8,449 nt of DNA from an uncultured Selenomonadaceae bacterium (GCA_905233965.1 CAJOFG010000027.1:1-8449); one strand, 5' to 3'. Numbered from the stretch's first letter, positions 1 through 6,370 are shown. Notes: generated from the letters alone by a model not told the origin. Numbers and translations: made by a program.

Positions 1-1748
1 TTATGCTCGTCCAAAAATTTTGCGAATCTGTCCGCTTCGGCTTGCGTCGCTTGGAGTGAAGAACCTTCCGGCAAAAATATTTTCACCAAAATTTCCGGGC
101 GAATCGAGGGAGGAAAAAATTCCGACTGCACAAACTTTGCGGAAAAAATCGACAATGCAAAAATTCCGGCGGTACCGGCGAGCACAATTTTTTTATGCGC
201 CAAAAATTTTTTCAGCACGGCGCGGAAAAATTTGTAAAATTTATTTTGGTACGGGTCTTCGCCGGGATGCCCCGCGACTTTGATAATGTAAGTGCCGAAG
301 AAAGGCGCGACCATTACCGAAACAATCCACGAGAGAAGCAGGGCAACTCCGACGACGAAAAACATATCGCGACAAAATTCGCTTGCAATTCCCTTCGCGA
401 AGGCAACCGGAATAAATCCGGCGCAAGTTATCAAAGTTCCGGTCAACATCGGTTTTGCCGTGACGTTGAATGCGTGACACGCCGCATCAAATTTTGAAAG
501 TCCGCGCTCAAGTTGTACGCTCATCATTTCGACGGCAATTATCGCGTCGTCAACCAAAAGACCGAGCGCGATTATCAGCGAGCCGAGAGAAACTTTGTGC
601 AGGTCGATTCCCAAAAGATACATACAGCAAAAAGTTCCGGCGAGAACGAGCGGAATACAGCCGGCGACAACCAATCCGGTTCGCAAACCCAAGCTTGCAA
701 AACTCACGCCGAGAACAATTACAATCGCGAGGAAAAGTGTCTCGACAAATTCGCCGATTGATTCTTCGACGACTTGCGGCTGATCCGAAACTTTATTTAT
801 CTCCAATCCGGCCGGCAAATCTTTTTCAATTCGTTCAATCATCGCGGAAAGATTTTCTCCGAGTTCCAAAATGTTGCCGCCGTTCTCCATCGACACGGCA
901 ATTCCGACAGCCGGCTTTCCGTTGAAAAACATTTTCGGCTCCGGCGGGTCTGAATATCCGCGTTCGACTTTCGCAATGTCGCCAAGCCGGAAAATTTTTC
1001 CTCCGGCATTTACAGGCAAATTTTTTATTTCCTCCACGTCGTCGAAAATTCCGGTGACGCGCAGATAAACATTGTCGGAAGAAGTTTCAATCATTCCGGC
1101 CGACGTCATTTTGTTTTGAGATGCAAGCGTTTCGGAAATTACCGTCGGACTGATGCCGAGTTCGGAGAGTTTCGCCCGTTCGATTTCGACGAAAATTTTT
1201 TCCGGTTGCACGCCGACCAACTCAATTTTTTTCACGTCCGGAACAGTCAGCAGAAGTCGGCGAATGTCCTCCGATTTTTTTCTCAACTCTTCGTAAGAAA
1301 AACCGTCGCCGGTCACCGCGTAAATCGAACCGAAAACATCGTCGTAAGTGTCGTTGAAGTAAGGTCCCGTGACTCCGTCCGGCAAGTCGGTTATGTCTTT
1401 GCAATAATTACGAACGTCGCGCCAAGTCGGTCGAATGTCTCAGGTGTTCAACGTGTCTTTCAGTGCAACGTAAATCGTCGTCCGACCGGGGCGCGTTTCA
1501 CTTCGCAAGTGGTCGAGTCCGGGAATGTCCTGCAATTTTTTTTCAATCTTGTCCGTTACGAGGTCTTGCATTTCGTAAGCCGACGAACCCGGCCAATATG
1601 CAACGACTATCATTTCGCGAATCGTAAATTTCGGGTCTTCCATTCTGCCGAGTTGAAAGTAGGAAAAAATTCCGCCGATTGCAAAAACGAAAATGAAGTA
1701 CCAAACAAGACTTTTATTTTTCAAAGAGACTTCCGTTAAATTTTTCAT
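1..1748 (-). pseudogene. RND efflux pump inner-membrane subunit (AcrB/HAE1-like), interrupted by in-frame TGA and cut by window edge
   Basis: This is the proton-driven inner-membrane pump of a tripartite RND exporter, partner of the fusion protein encoded just upstream. The start is the ATG at 1748-1746 (MKNLTEVSLKNK), four bases after the preceding stop; an in-frame ATG further upstream lies inside the neighbour. TM1 spans about residues 14-33, followed by the family motif MEDPKF and a porter domain. Codon 103 is TGA (1442-1440). The same frame then continues without another stop to the window edge and stays clearly RND: DIRPTW, GPYFND and GFSYEEL motifs, then the TM4 proton-relay motif LGLLVDDAIIAVE with Asp400-Asp401 (551-546), equivalent to AcrB Asp407-Asp408. 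About 580 codons are visible of the usual 1000 or more. A single substitution such as CGA to TGA would explain the stop. It may be a recent pseudogene or a sequencing error; substrate unknown. Family call very sure, pseudogene status moderately sure. Confidence 0.85.
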
Positions 1749-1752
1749 CGCG

Positions 1753-2814
1753 TCAATTCTCCGTGCGAACTTCCATACCTTCGCGCAATTTGTGAACGCC
1801 GGCAACGACAACCGTATCGCCCGGATTTATTCCTTTCACCGCGACGGAATTTGAATCAAAGCCGGTGACTTCAACATCTTTCAACGTCAATTTATTTTCT
1901 TTGACGAGCCAGACTTGATTTTTGTCACCCGTGCGGAAAATTGCGGAAGTCGGCAAAATTATTTTTTGTCCGGCTGAATTTTTTTCCGACAAAAAAATGT
2001 TTGCCGTCATGCCGAAACGAATTTCCGGCGGAGGATTTTGCAGGGAAATTCTCACCGGGAAAGTTCGCGAGGAAGAATCGGCAAGCGGGGAAATTTCCCG
2101 GACGCGCCCGGAAAAATCTCCGTCAATCGCCCAAAATTTTACCGTCACCGGCATACCGATTTGAATTTCGGAAATTTTATTTTCCGGAACCGACACGGCA
2201 ATTTCCGGTTCGTCCGTTTGAATCAAAGTTAAAACCGTTTGCCCGGCGGTGACGACTTGTCCGACTTCCGCATTGACCGACGAAATTATTCCGGGAGCGT
2301 TCGCCGTCAAATTTGTGTAGCCCAAAGAATTTTGCGCCTGTTGAGCCTGAGCGATCGCGCTTTCGTAAGTTGCCGTCGCAGAATCGTATTCGGCGCGGTA
2401 TTGGTCGAGCGTCGCGGCGGAAATTGCATTTTCTTGGAACAGTTCGGAATATCTTTCAAAATTCGTGCGCGCCAAATTCATTCGGGCGGCGGCTGACGAA
2501 ACTTGCGCCTCGGCATTCCGGGTTTGTTCGGCAACGTCTTTCGGATCAATCGTCATCAAAATATTTCCGGCTTCGACGAAACTTCCTGCTTGCACGTTGC
2601 GCGAAATTATTTTTCCTCCGACTTGGAAAGACATATTCGTTTCGTAACGTCCGCGAACCGTGCCGGAATAATTTTCTTCGCCGGCGGAATTTTGCAAATC
2701 AACTTTCTGCACTTTTACGAGCAAAGGTTTTTCCGTTTCAACATTTTTGTCGCCGCAACCGGTAAAAAAAATCCCGGACAAAAAAATTGCCGCGAGAAAA
2801 AAATTTTTATTCAT
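1753..2814 (-). CDS. RND efflux membrane-fusion (periplasmic adaptor) lipoprotein, HlyD/AcrA family
   Basis: This 353-residue periplasmic adaptor links an RND pump to an outer-membrane channel. The N-terminus is a lipoprotein signal: MNKN, a hydrophobic stretch 5-18, and lipobox FTGC with acylated Cys20. The first lipoyl half is at about 59-91 (VGGKI, VQAGSFVEAG). An alpha-helical hairpin rich in Ala, Gln and Glu covers about 92-165. The second lipoyl half is at about 166-199 (APGIISSV, VGQVVTAGQ). A beta-barrel follows at 200-275, then the membrane-proximal domain ending LREGMEVRTEN. Length is normal for the family. The ATG at 2814 has GGAG (2828-2825) ten bases upstream. The stop is four bases before the RND pump start, so the two are almost certainly cotranscribed and translationally coupled. 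No outer-membrane factor (TolC type) is in the window. The lipoprotein anchor and pump partner are the best evidence here for a diderm host. Exported substrate cannot be read from sequence. Confidence 0.95.
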   Translation of the reverse strand: MNKNFFLAAIFLSGIFFTGCGDKNVETEKPLLVKVQKVDLQNSAGEENYSGTVRGRYETNMSFQVGGKIISRNVQAGSFVEAGNILMTIDPKDVAEQTRNAEAQVSSAAARMNLARTNFERYSELFQENAISAATLDQYRAEYDSATATYESAIAQAQQAQNSLGYTNLTANAPGIISSVNAEVGQVVTAGQTVLTLIQTDEPEIAVSVPENKISEIQIGMPVTVKFWAIDGDFSGRVREISPLADSSSRTFPVRISLQNPPPEIRFGMTANIFLSEKNSAGQKIILPTSAIFRTGDKNQVWLVKENKLTLKDVEVTGFDSNSVAVKGINPGDTVVVAGVHKLREGMEVRTEN

Positions 2815-2841
2815 TTCAAAATTACTCCGTTGAAAAAAATT

Positions 2842-3078
2842 TTATCCGTCAACTTTCACGCCGTGACTTGCCAAAAGATCGCAAATATCTTCGATTGAGC
2901 GGAAATTTTGCGGTGTCAAATCTGTGCCGACCAATTCGACTTTGTATTCTTTTTCGATTATGCCGAAAAGCTCCTGCAAGTCCAGCGAATCCAAAAGTCC
3001 GTCGGAAATAAAATCGTCGCTGTTCTCGTAGTCGTATTTCGGGTGCAATTCCTTCAAAATGTCGATAATTTTTTTCAT
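2842..3078 (-). CDS. Acyl carrier protein, DltC-like (standalone, 78 aa)
   Basis: This is a small acidic carrier protein that holds an acyl or aminoacyl group on a 4'-phosphopantetheine arm. The attachment site is the Ser in GLLDSLDL, Ser31. Helical segments flank it, and the C-terminal TPQNFRSIEDICDLL resembles the PENF-S-xxxI ending common in DltC-like carriers. Those carriers serve surface-polymer acylation rather than fatty-acid synthesis, whose ACP usually has DSLDTVE instead. Start ATG 3078 has a strong CGGAGG site (3092-3087) eight bases upstream, just after the stop of the SGNH-like gene. It sits 15 bases downstream of that gene and 27 bases upstream of the fusion-protein gene. Adjacency to an SGNH-like protein parallels DltC–DltD, but no adenylating enzyme (DltA) or MBOAT acyltransferase (DltB) is visible. 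Carrier-protein identity is very secure; the DltC-like role is inference from motif and neighbour. Confidence 0.9.
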   Translation of the reverse strand: MKKIIDILKELHPKYDYENSDDFISDGLLDSLDLQELFGIIEKEYKVELVGTDLTPQNFRSIEDICDLLASHGVKVDG

Positions 3079-3093
3079 TTTATAAACCTCCGT

Positions 3094-4617
3094 TCATTGA
3101 GAAAAAACTTTTTTGAGTGTCGGCGTTGTAAAAAGTTCTCCGGTTTTCGTGAGGAACAAAATTTTCAAATCGTATTCGCCCGGCGGCAAATCGAAGAATG
3201 TTTCTCCCAAAAAATTGTAATGCATTTGTTTGTCAGCGTCGAAAAAAGTTTCCGCCGCCATGACTTCCGGCTGTATCGTCATTCGGTTCGTCATTGTGTA
3301 AAATTTTTTTCCGGCGGAATCCGTGACAAGCAGATAAGCCGATAAGATTCTTTCTGCGTCGAGTTCGATTATTCCTTCCGCACGAAGAATTTTTCCGTCA
3401 GGGAAATTTCCGACTCCGGCATTTTTTATTTCAACCGGCAAATTCGTTTCGGCAAAATTCCCGATGTAAGGCGGCTCTTCGGAAAGTGTGCCGACGTAAT
3501 TTAATTTTTTCATCGCCGCCGGATTTTTTTCCGCAAAATTTTTTACGTTGCCCCAAATTTTCTGCAAATGCTCATCAACATTTTCCGGCGTGATTGTCCG
3601 ACCGAAATTTTTTTCCCGTCCGGCAAGTTGCGACAAAACTTTATCGCCGACAATTTTTTTGACGTGCGCCGAATCCCAAAAGTAAATATTTTCGTCAAGC
3701 GGCAAATCCGGGTTGATGTCCGAAATTTCCGGGCAGTCCAAAAAACTTGTCACCGGAATTATTTCAACCGTTTGCCGCAACCAATTTTCAAAAGTTCCCC
3801 GGTCGAAAAGGTAAGAGCGCAAATGCGAAACATGTACCGGCAAAATTACGGCTTGCAACTCGATATTTTTTTCCGCGCAAATTTTTTTAATCTCCCGCAA
3901 CTCGTCGAATTTTTTTTCCGGCAAAACGGCATTGTACCGGCTCATCATCATGACGTTGCGCGAATTTTTCATGAACGAATCTTCAAACCGGAAAATACCT
4001 TCCAAATTTTTCTCGGTAAATTTTCCTTCCGGCGTAAAAAATTTGTAGTCGTAACCGTGAATAAAATTTTGTTGCAGGCTGAAAATATTTGCCTTCAGCG
4101 CGTCGAAGGACAAAGCCGTTTCAAAAAAATCTTTCCGGGTTATGTGTCGCGTTTCAAGTCGCGCCGTGTCGAATCCCGGAATAAAATCAATCCCTTCCAT
4201 GAACATTTCAAAATCAAGCGCAAGTATAACTTTTTGCAAATCCGGATTGAGTTTCAGCGCGTATTCCAAAAATTTCCGGCTCTCGTAAATTTGGCAATTC
4301 TGAACGGCAAGATTGTACACCGAATTTTTTTCGCGCCCGGTCAGTTCGGCGAAAAATTCCCCGTCAAGCGAAAAGTCCGCTTTTGAATTTCCCAAAAAAA
4401 TTACCGACGGATTTTTTTCCGCGAAGTGCAGAGGCTTGCAAAGTCGCTCGGTGTTTTTGCTCTTGCACGGGAAATAATTCAGCCCGACTTTGTGCGGCAA
4501 AAAATAAATCCCGTAAGCATCGACGAACACGTTAAAAAAAATCGTCGTCGCGCAGAGAAAAAACATCGCGCCGAACAGCGTACAAAAAAATTTTTTCCAA
4601 ATGTTGACTTCCGTCAT
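3094..4617 (-). CDS. Membrane-anchored SGNH-hydrolase-like protein (DltD/AlgX-like surface acylation type) with extra C-terminal domain
   Basis: This is a 507-residue protein with one N-terminal membrane segment (about 9-32) followed by FVDAYGIY. That layout is typical of SGNH-like proteins found beside MBOAT acyltransferases, with the catalytic part outside the cytoplasmic membrane. The likely SGNH blocks are FLGNSKADFSL (nucleophile Ser78), YNLAVQN (102-107 region) and WDSAH (Asp315, His318), the DxxH of the last block. LNPDLQKVILALDFEMF (123-139) fits the conserved strand after block II. Residues about 341-507 form a further domain, apparently beta-rich, that I do not recognise. ATG 4617 is preceded by GAGGTGA (4633-4627) nine bases upstream and a TATAAT at 4645-4640, so this is the first gene of the leftward operon. 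Family members transfer or remove acyl groups on wall or capsule polymers; this one's substrate is unknown. The SGNH fold is inferred from motifs rather than overall similarity, so moderate confidence in function and high confidence in the gene. Confidence 0.8.
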   Translation of the reverse strand: MTEVNIWKKFFCTLFGAMFFLCATTIFFNVFVDAYGIYFLPHKVGLNYFPCKSKNTERLCKPLHFAEKNPSVIFLGNSKADFSLDGEFFAELTGREKNSVYNLAVQNCQIYESRKFLEYALKLNPDLQKVILALDFEMFMEGIDFIPGFDTARLETRHITRKDFFETALSFDALKANIFSLQQNFIHGYDYKFFTPEGKFTEKNLEGIFRFEDSFMKNSRNVMMMSRYNAVLPEKKFDELREIKKICAEKNIELQAVILPVHVSHLRSYLFDRGTFENWLRQTVEIIPVTSFLDCPEISDINPDLPLDENIYFWDSAHVKKIVGDKVLSQLAGREKNFGRTITPENVDEHLQKIWGNVKNFAEKNPAAMKKLNYVGTLSEEPPYIGNFAETNLPVEIKNAGVGNFPDGKILRAEGIIELDAERILSAYLLVTDSAGKKFYTMTNRMTIQPEVMAAETFFDADKQMHYNFLGETFFDLPPGEYDLKILFLTKTGELFTTPTLKKVFSQ

Positions 4618-4639
4618 AAAAAAATTTCACCTCGAACGA

Positions 4640-4668
4640 ATTATAACCTTTTTTCCGGGTTTGGTAAA
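4640..4668 (-). promoter_or_regulatory. Promoter of the leftward SGNH–ACP–RND operon
   Basis: On the minus strand there is a perfect -10 TATAAT at 4645-4640 and a -35 TTTACC at 4668-4663 (4 of 6 consensus bases) with a 17-base spacer. Transcription would start near 4633 and reach the GAGGTGA ribosome site almost at once, so the leader is very short. The -35 overlaps that of the opposite promoter. Confidence 0.6.
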
Positions 4669-4682
4669 TTCTTTCAAACCGG
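4655..4682. repeat. Imperfect inverted repeat in the divergent promoter (possible operator)
   Basis: The arms are CCGGGTTTG (4655-4663) and CAAACCGG (4675-4682), matching except for one extra G in the left arm, with 11 bases between them. The repeat spans the -35 to spacer region of the rightward promoter and the -35 and upstream edge of the leftward one. A dimeric repressor bound here could control both directions. No regulator gene lies beside it, so the role is speculative. Confidence 0.35.
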
Positions 4683-4688
4683 TATAAT
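4661..4688 (+). promoter_or_regulatory. Promoter of the nucleoside phosphorylase gene
   Basis: There is a -35 TTGGTA at 4661-4666, a 16-base spacer and a perfect -10 TATAAT at 4683-4688. The expected start is near 4695, giving a leader of about 23 bases before the ATG at 4718 with GGAGGA at 4705-4710. It is divergent from, and shares -35 bases with, the leftward promoter. Confidence 0.65.
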
Positions 4689-4717
4689 GGTGCAAAAACT
4701 TTTTGGAGGAAAAAATC

Positions 4718-5560
4718 ATGAGCGAAAAAAAAATTCCCTCCGTCGATTTTGCGATAATCGGAGGGTCGGGAACTTTATCATCGGACTTCCCGAAAAATTT
4801 GCCGGGCGCGGAAATTATTTCGGAAAATAATTTTTTTGACACGCCTTACGGAAAAAGTCCGGCGTTCAAAATTTTTCAAAGCGGCGGGAAAAAAATTCTG
4901 ACTTGCAAAATGCACGGCTGGAGGAGCGGAGTTACTCGTGCGGATGCGTCGCGACAAATTTTTTGGGTCTTTCGCGAAGCCGGAGTGAAAAGAATTTTAT
5001 CGGAAGGCGGAGTCGGCACGGTGAATCACCTGCTGAATCCCCGCGACCTGATGATACCGGACGACTACTTGGATTTGTCGGTGAGAAAAGACGTAATGCT
5101 TGACGGGCGTTATCTTTTGGTAATGCGCGACGCACTTTGTCCGGAGTTGCGGAAAAATTTGCTGAGCGCGGCGAAAAAATTTTTTACCGGCAGAATTTTT
5201 GAGCACGGAATTTACGCCGTGACGGACGGCAGACATTTTGAAAGTCCGGCTGAAATTTCCATGCTTAAAGGTCACGCGGACATCGTCGGGCAAAGTCTTG
5301 CGCCGGAAGTTTACCTCGCCAGAGAAATCGGAGCTTGCTGCGCGAATTTGTCTTTCGTCGTGAATTACGGGGAAGGAATTAAAAATTGGTCGCACGAAGT
5401 CATGAAAGATATTTTTTTCGACGACGCGGAGATGATCGGAAAAATTTTGCTCGAAACAATCGCGAACACGGACGCGGAAAAAAAATCTTGCGCCTGCCTG
5501 AGTTACCGGAAAGAAACTTTGTTGAAGGAAGTTTACAATTCCGAATCGGACAAAGGATAA
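4718..5560 (+). CDS. MTAP/PNP-family purine nucleoside phosphorylase, divergent clade
   Basis: This 280-residue cytoplasmic protein of the trimeric PNP/MTAP family would cleave purine nucleosides with phosphate to give base and pentose-1-phosphate, in purine or methylthio-nucleoside salvage. Motifs in order are IIGGSGT (13-19, phosphate loop), DTPYGKS (41-47), KMHGWRSG (64-71), EGGVGT (96-101), DGRHFESPAEI (160-170), GQSLAPEVYLARE (181-193) and VVNYGEG (204-210). The core differs from human MTAP. The phosphate-contacting Arg-His is Met65-His66, the GMT motif is GQS, and Asp220, which selects adenine, aligns with Asn206 as in 6-oxopurine PNPs. Substrate is therefore uncertain, and 6-oxopurine preference is inference. 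The ATG at 4718 is chosen over the upstream in-frame TTG (4703) because GGAGGA (4705-4710) sits seven bases before it. It has its own promoter and is divergent from the SGNH operon. The gene and family are secure. Confidence 0.88.
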   Translation: MSEKKIPSVDFAIIGGSGTLSSDFPKNLPGAEIISENNFFDTPYGKSPAFKIFQSGGKKILTCKMHGWRSGVTRADASRQIFWVFREAGVKRILSEGGVGTVNHLLNPRDLMIPDDYLDLSVRKDVMLDGRYLLVMRDALCPELRKNLLSAAKKFFTGRIFEHGIYAVTDGRHFESPAEISMLKGHADIVGQSLAPEVYLAREIGACCANLSFVVNYGEGIKNWSHEVMKDIFFDDAEMIGKILLETIANTDAEKKSCACLSYRKETLLKEVYNSESDKG

Positions 5561-5577
5561 TTTTTTTTTTCGCGGTT

Positions 5578-5606
5578 AAAGGAAATAAATTCTCGGCGAA
5601 GAATAT
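5578..5606 (+). promoter_or_regulatory. Sigma-H-like promoter upstream of hpf
   Basis: AAAGGAAAT (5578-5586), an 11-base spacer and GAAGAATAT (5598-5606) fit the B. subtilis sigma-H consensus RNAGGAWWW N11-12 RNNGAATWW at every defined position. Start would be near 5614, about 37 bases before the hpf ATG. No convincing sigma-A -35/-10 pair is present in the 90-base gap. B. subtilis hpf (yvyD) is known to use sigma-H and sigma-B, which supports the reading. Presence of sigma-H in this organism is not shown by the window. Confidence 0.5.
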
Positions 5607-5650
5607 AAAATTCATAATCGAAGTTTAATTGAAGGGAGTTGGCAAAAATC

Positions 5651-6196
5651 ATGGCAGCTTTCAACATCAGAGGAAAAAATGTTGAGGTCACCCGGAATTT
5701 GCGTGACTATGTGGAAAAACGTGTCGGAAAAATTACCAAATACTTCGACAACATCAAAGAAATTTCCGTTCTTCTCGCCGTCGAAAAGGAAAGTCAGATT
5801 GTTGAAGTCACGGCGGAAATTCCCGGCGGTCTTGTTCTTCGCGGCGAAGAATCCACTTCGGATATGTATACGTCAATCGACTTGGTCGTTGAAAAACTTG
5901 AGCGGCAAATCCGCAAACAAAAAACGAAACTTGAACGTCGTTTTCGCGGCGGCGGGTTCAAATCCGAACTGTTCGACAATATTCCGGCGCGTTCCGAACA
6001 AGAGGACGAGGAAGAATATCCGGTCGTCAAAGTCAAGCGTTTCGTCGTGAAACCGATGGACGTTCAGGAAGCGATAATGCAAATGAATTTGCTCAATCAC
6101 AATTTCTTCGTTTTCCGCGATGCACAGACGGAAGGTTTCAGCGTCGTTTACAAACGCAAAGACGGAGCTTACGGATTGCTCGAATCCGACGGTTAA
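5651..6196 (+). CDS. hpf: Long-form ribosome hibernation promoting factor HPF
   Basis: This 181-residue factor binds idle 70S ribosomes at the mRNA/tRNA channel and, through its C-terminal domain, pairs them into inactive 100S dimers. The N-terminal S30AE domain covers about 1-98 (FNIRGKNVEVT, YVEKRVGKITKYF, with Lys/Arg-rich helix EKLERQIRKQKTKLERR). A flexible acidic linker follows (EQEDEEEY, about 116-123). The C-terminal S30AE_C dimerisation domain covers about 124-180 (VKVKRFVVKPMDVQEAIMQM, NHNFFVFRD, VVYKRKDGAYGLLE). Length is that of the long form usual in Firmicutes. The ATG at 5651 is preferred to an in-frame TTG at 5639: GAAGGGAG (5631-5638) abuts the TTG but lies 12 bases from the ATG, and homologs begin near MAAFNIRG. 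It lies 90 bases after the phosphorylase gene with a sigma-H-like promoter between, so it is probably expressed separately in stationary or stress conditions. Confidence 0.96.
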   Translation: MAAFNIRGKNVEVTRNLRDYVEKRVGKITKYFDNIKEISVLLAVEKESQIVEVTAEIPGGLVLRGEESTSDMYTSIDLVVEKLERQIRKQKTKLERRFRGGGFKSELFDNIPARSEQEDEEEYPVVKVKRFVVKPMDVQEAIMQMNLLNHNFFVFRDAQTEGFSVVYKRKDGAYGLLESDG

Positions 6197-6204
6197 TTTT
6201 CTTG

Positions 6205-6222
6205 CCGATAAAAAAATATCGG
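6205..6222 (+). repeat. Small hairpin after hpf
   Basis: CCGATA and TATCGG form a six-base-pair stem around a six-A loop, nine bases after the hpf stop. The nearest T run (6237-6242) is 14 bases away, so it is not a canonical intrinsic terminator. It may protect the hpf mRNA end or be incidental. Confidence 0.35.
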
Positions 6223-6278
6223 TGCGGTCAAAAAAATTTTTTCGCTTGCCATAAATTCCGATTGTTTGCAAAAAAATC

Positions 6279-6284
6279 TATAAT
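6279..6284 (+). promoter_or_regulatory. -10 box, possible cdaA promoter
   Basis: A perfect TATAAT at 6279-6284. The 17-base-spaced -35 would be TTCCGA (6256-6261), which is weak, and there is no extended -10 TG. If active, transcription starts near 6291, only about 14 bases before the terminator hairpin and about 80 bases before the cdaA start. No better promoter was found between the hairpin and cdaA. Confidence 0.4.
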
Positions 6285-6304
6285 GAGTGACGAAAAAAAT
6301 TTTT

Positions 6305-6336
6305 CCCGGACAGAAATTTTTTGTCCGGGTTTTTTT
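6305..6336 (+). terminator. Intrinsic terminator between hpf and cdaA
   Basis: CCCGGACA (6305-6312) and TGTCCGGG (6322-6329) form a perfect eight-base-pair, GC-rich stem with a nine-base loop, followed directly by seven T (6330-6336). Seven A plus an intervening T run precede the stem, so it could act on both strands. It would end hpf transcription. It also lies downstream of the only good -10 box in the gap, inside what may be the cdaA leader. Confidence 0.8.
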
Positions 6337-6354
6337 GACCGACTTGCAAAAAGT

Positions 6355-6363
6355 GAGAGGGGG
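6355..6363 (+). promoter_or_regulatory. Ribosome binding site deciding the cdaA start
   Basis: GAGAGGGGG lies seven bases before the GTG at 6371 and is the only Shine-Dalgarno-like site in the region. It rules against the ATG at 6287, which would run translation through the terminator hairpin, and against the GTG at 6353, which has no site upstream. Confidence 0.6.
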
Positions 6364-6370
6364 TGTCGCC

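Larger units (their letters stand above)
6225..6341. repeat. Exact 12-base inverted repeat flanking the cdaA leader terminator
   Basis: CGGTCAAAAAAA (6225-6236) is the exact reverse complement of TTTTTTTGACCG (6330-6341). The second arm includes the U-tract of the terminator at 6305-6336. In a transcript reading through from hpf, the upstream arm could pair with that U-tract. A transcript starting at the TATAAT box (6279) would lack the first arm. Seven of the twelve pairs are A-U, so chance is not excluded. Confidence 0.4.

Noticed and set aside
1398..1442. TGA in the RND gene as selenocysteine or a reassigned codon
   Set aside because: No convincing SECIS-like hairpin follows, the position is not a conserved Cys or Trp, and adaptor, SGNH and cdaR genes use TGA as a sensible stop at their expected ends.
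1116..1739. Plus-strand open frame antisense to the RND pump
   Set aside because: It is a shadow of the conserved RND frame; no recognisable domain.
3568..4386. Long plus-strand open frame antisense to the SGNH-like gene
   Set aside because: Its translation is rich in Phe and Arg without domain motifs. It mirrors the opposite strand's Lys/Asn/Glu codons and lacks a ribosome site.
5540..5570. Intrinsic terminator at the end of the phosphorylase gene
   Set aside because: Ten T follow the stop codon, but the only hairpin before them (TCCGAATCGGA) has a stem of about four pairs, a tiny loop and a ten-base gap to the T run.
6335..6340. TTGACC as a -35 box for cdaA after the terminator
   Set aside because: Seventeen bases downstream lies a G run (the ribosome site), not a -10 box.
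6291..6370. c-di-AMP (ydaO-type) riboswitch in the cdaA leader
   Set aside because: The leader is far too short and shows only one simple hairpin.
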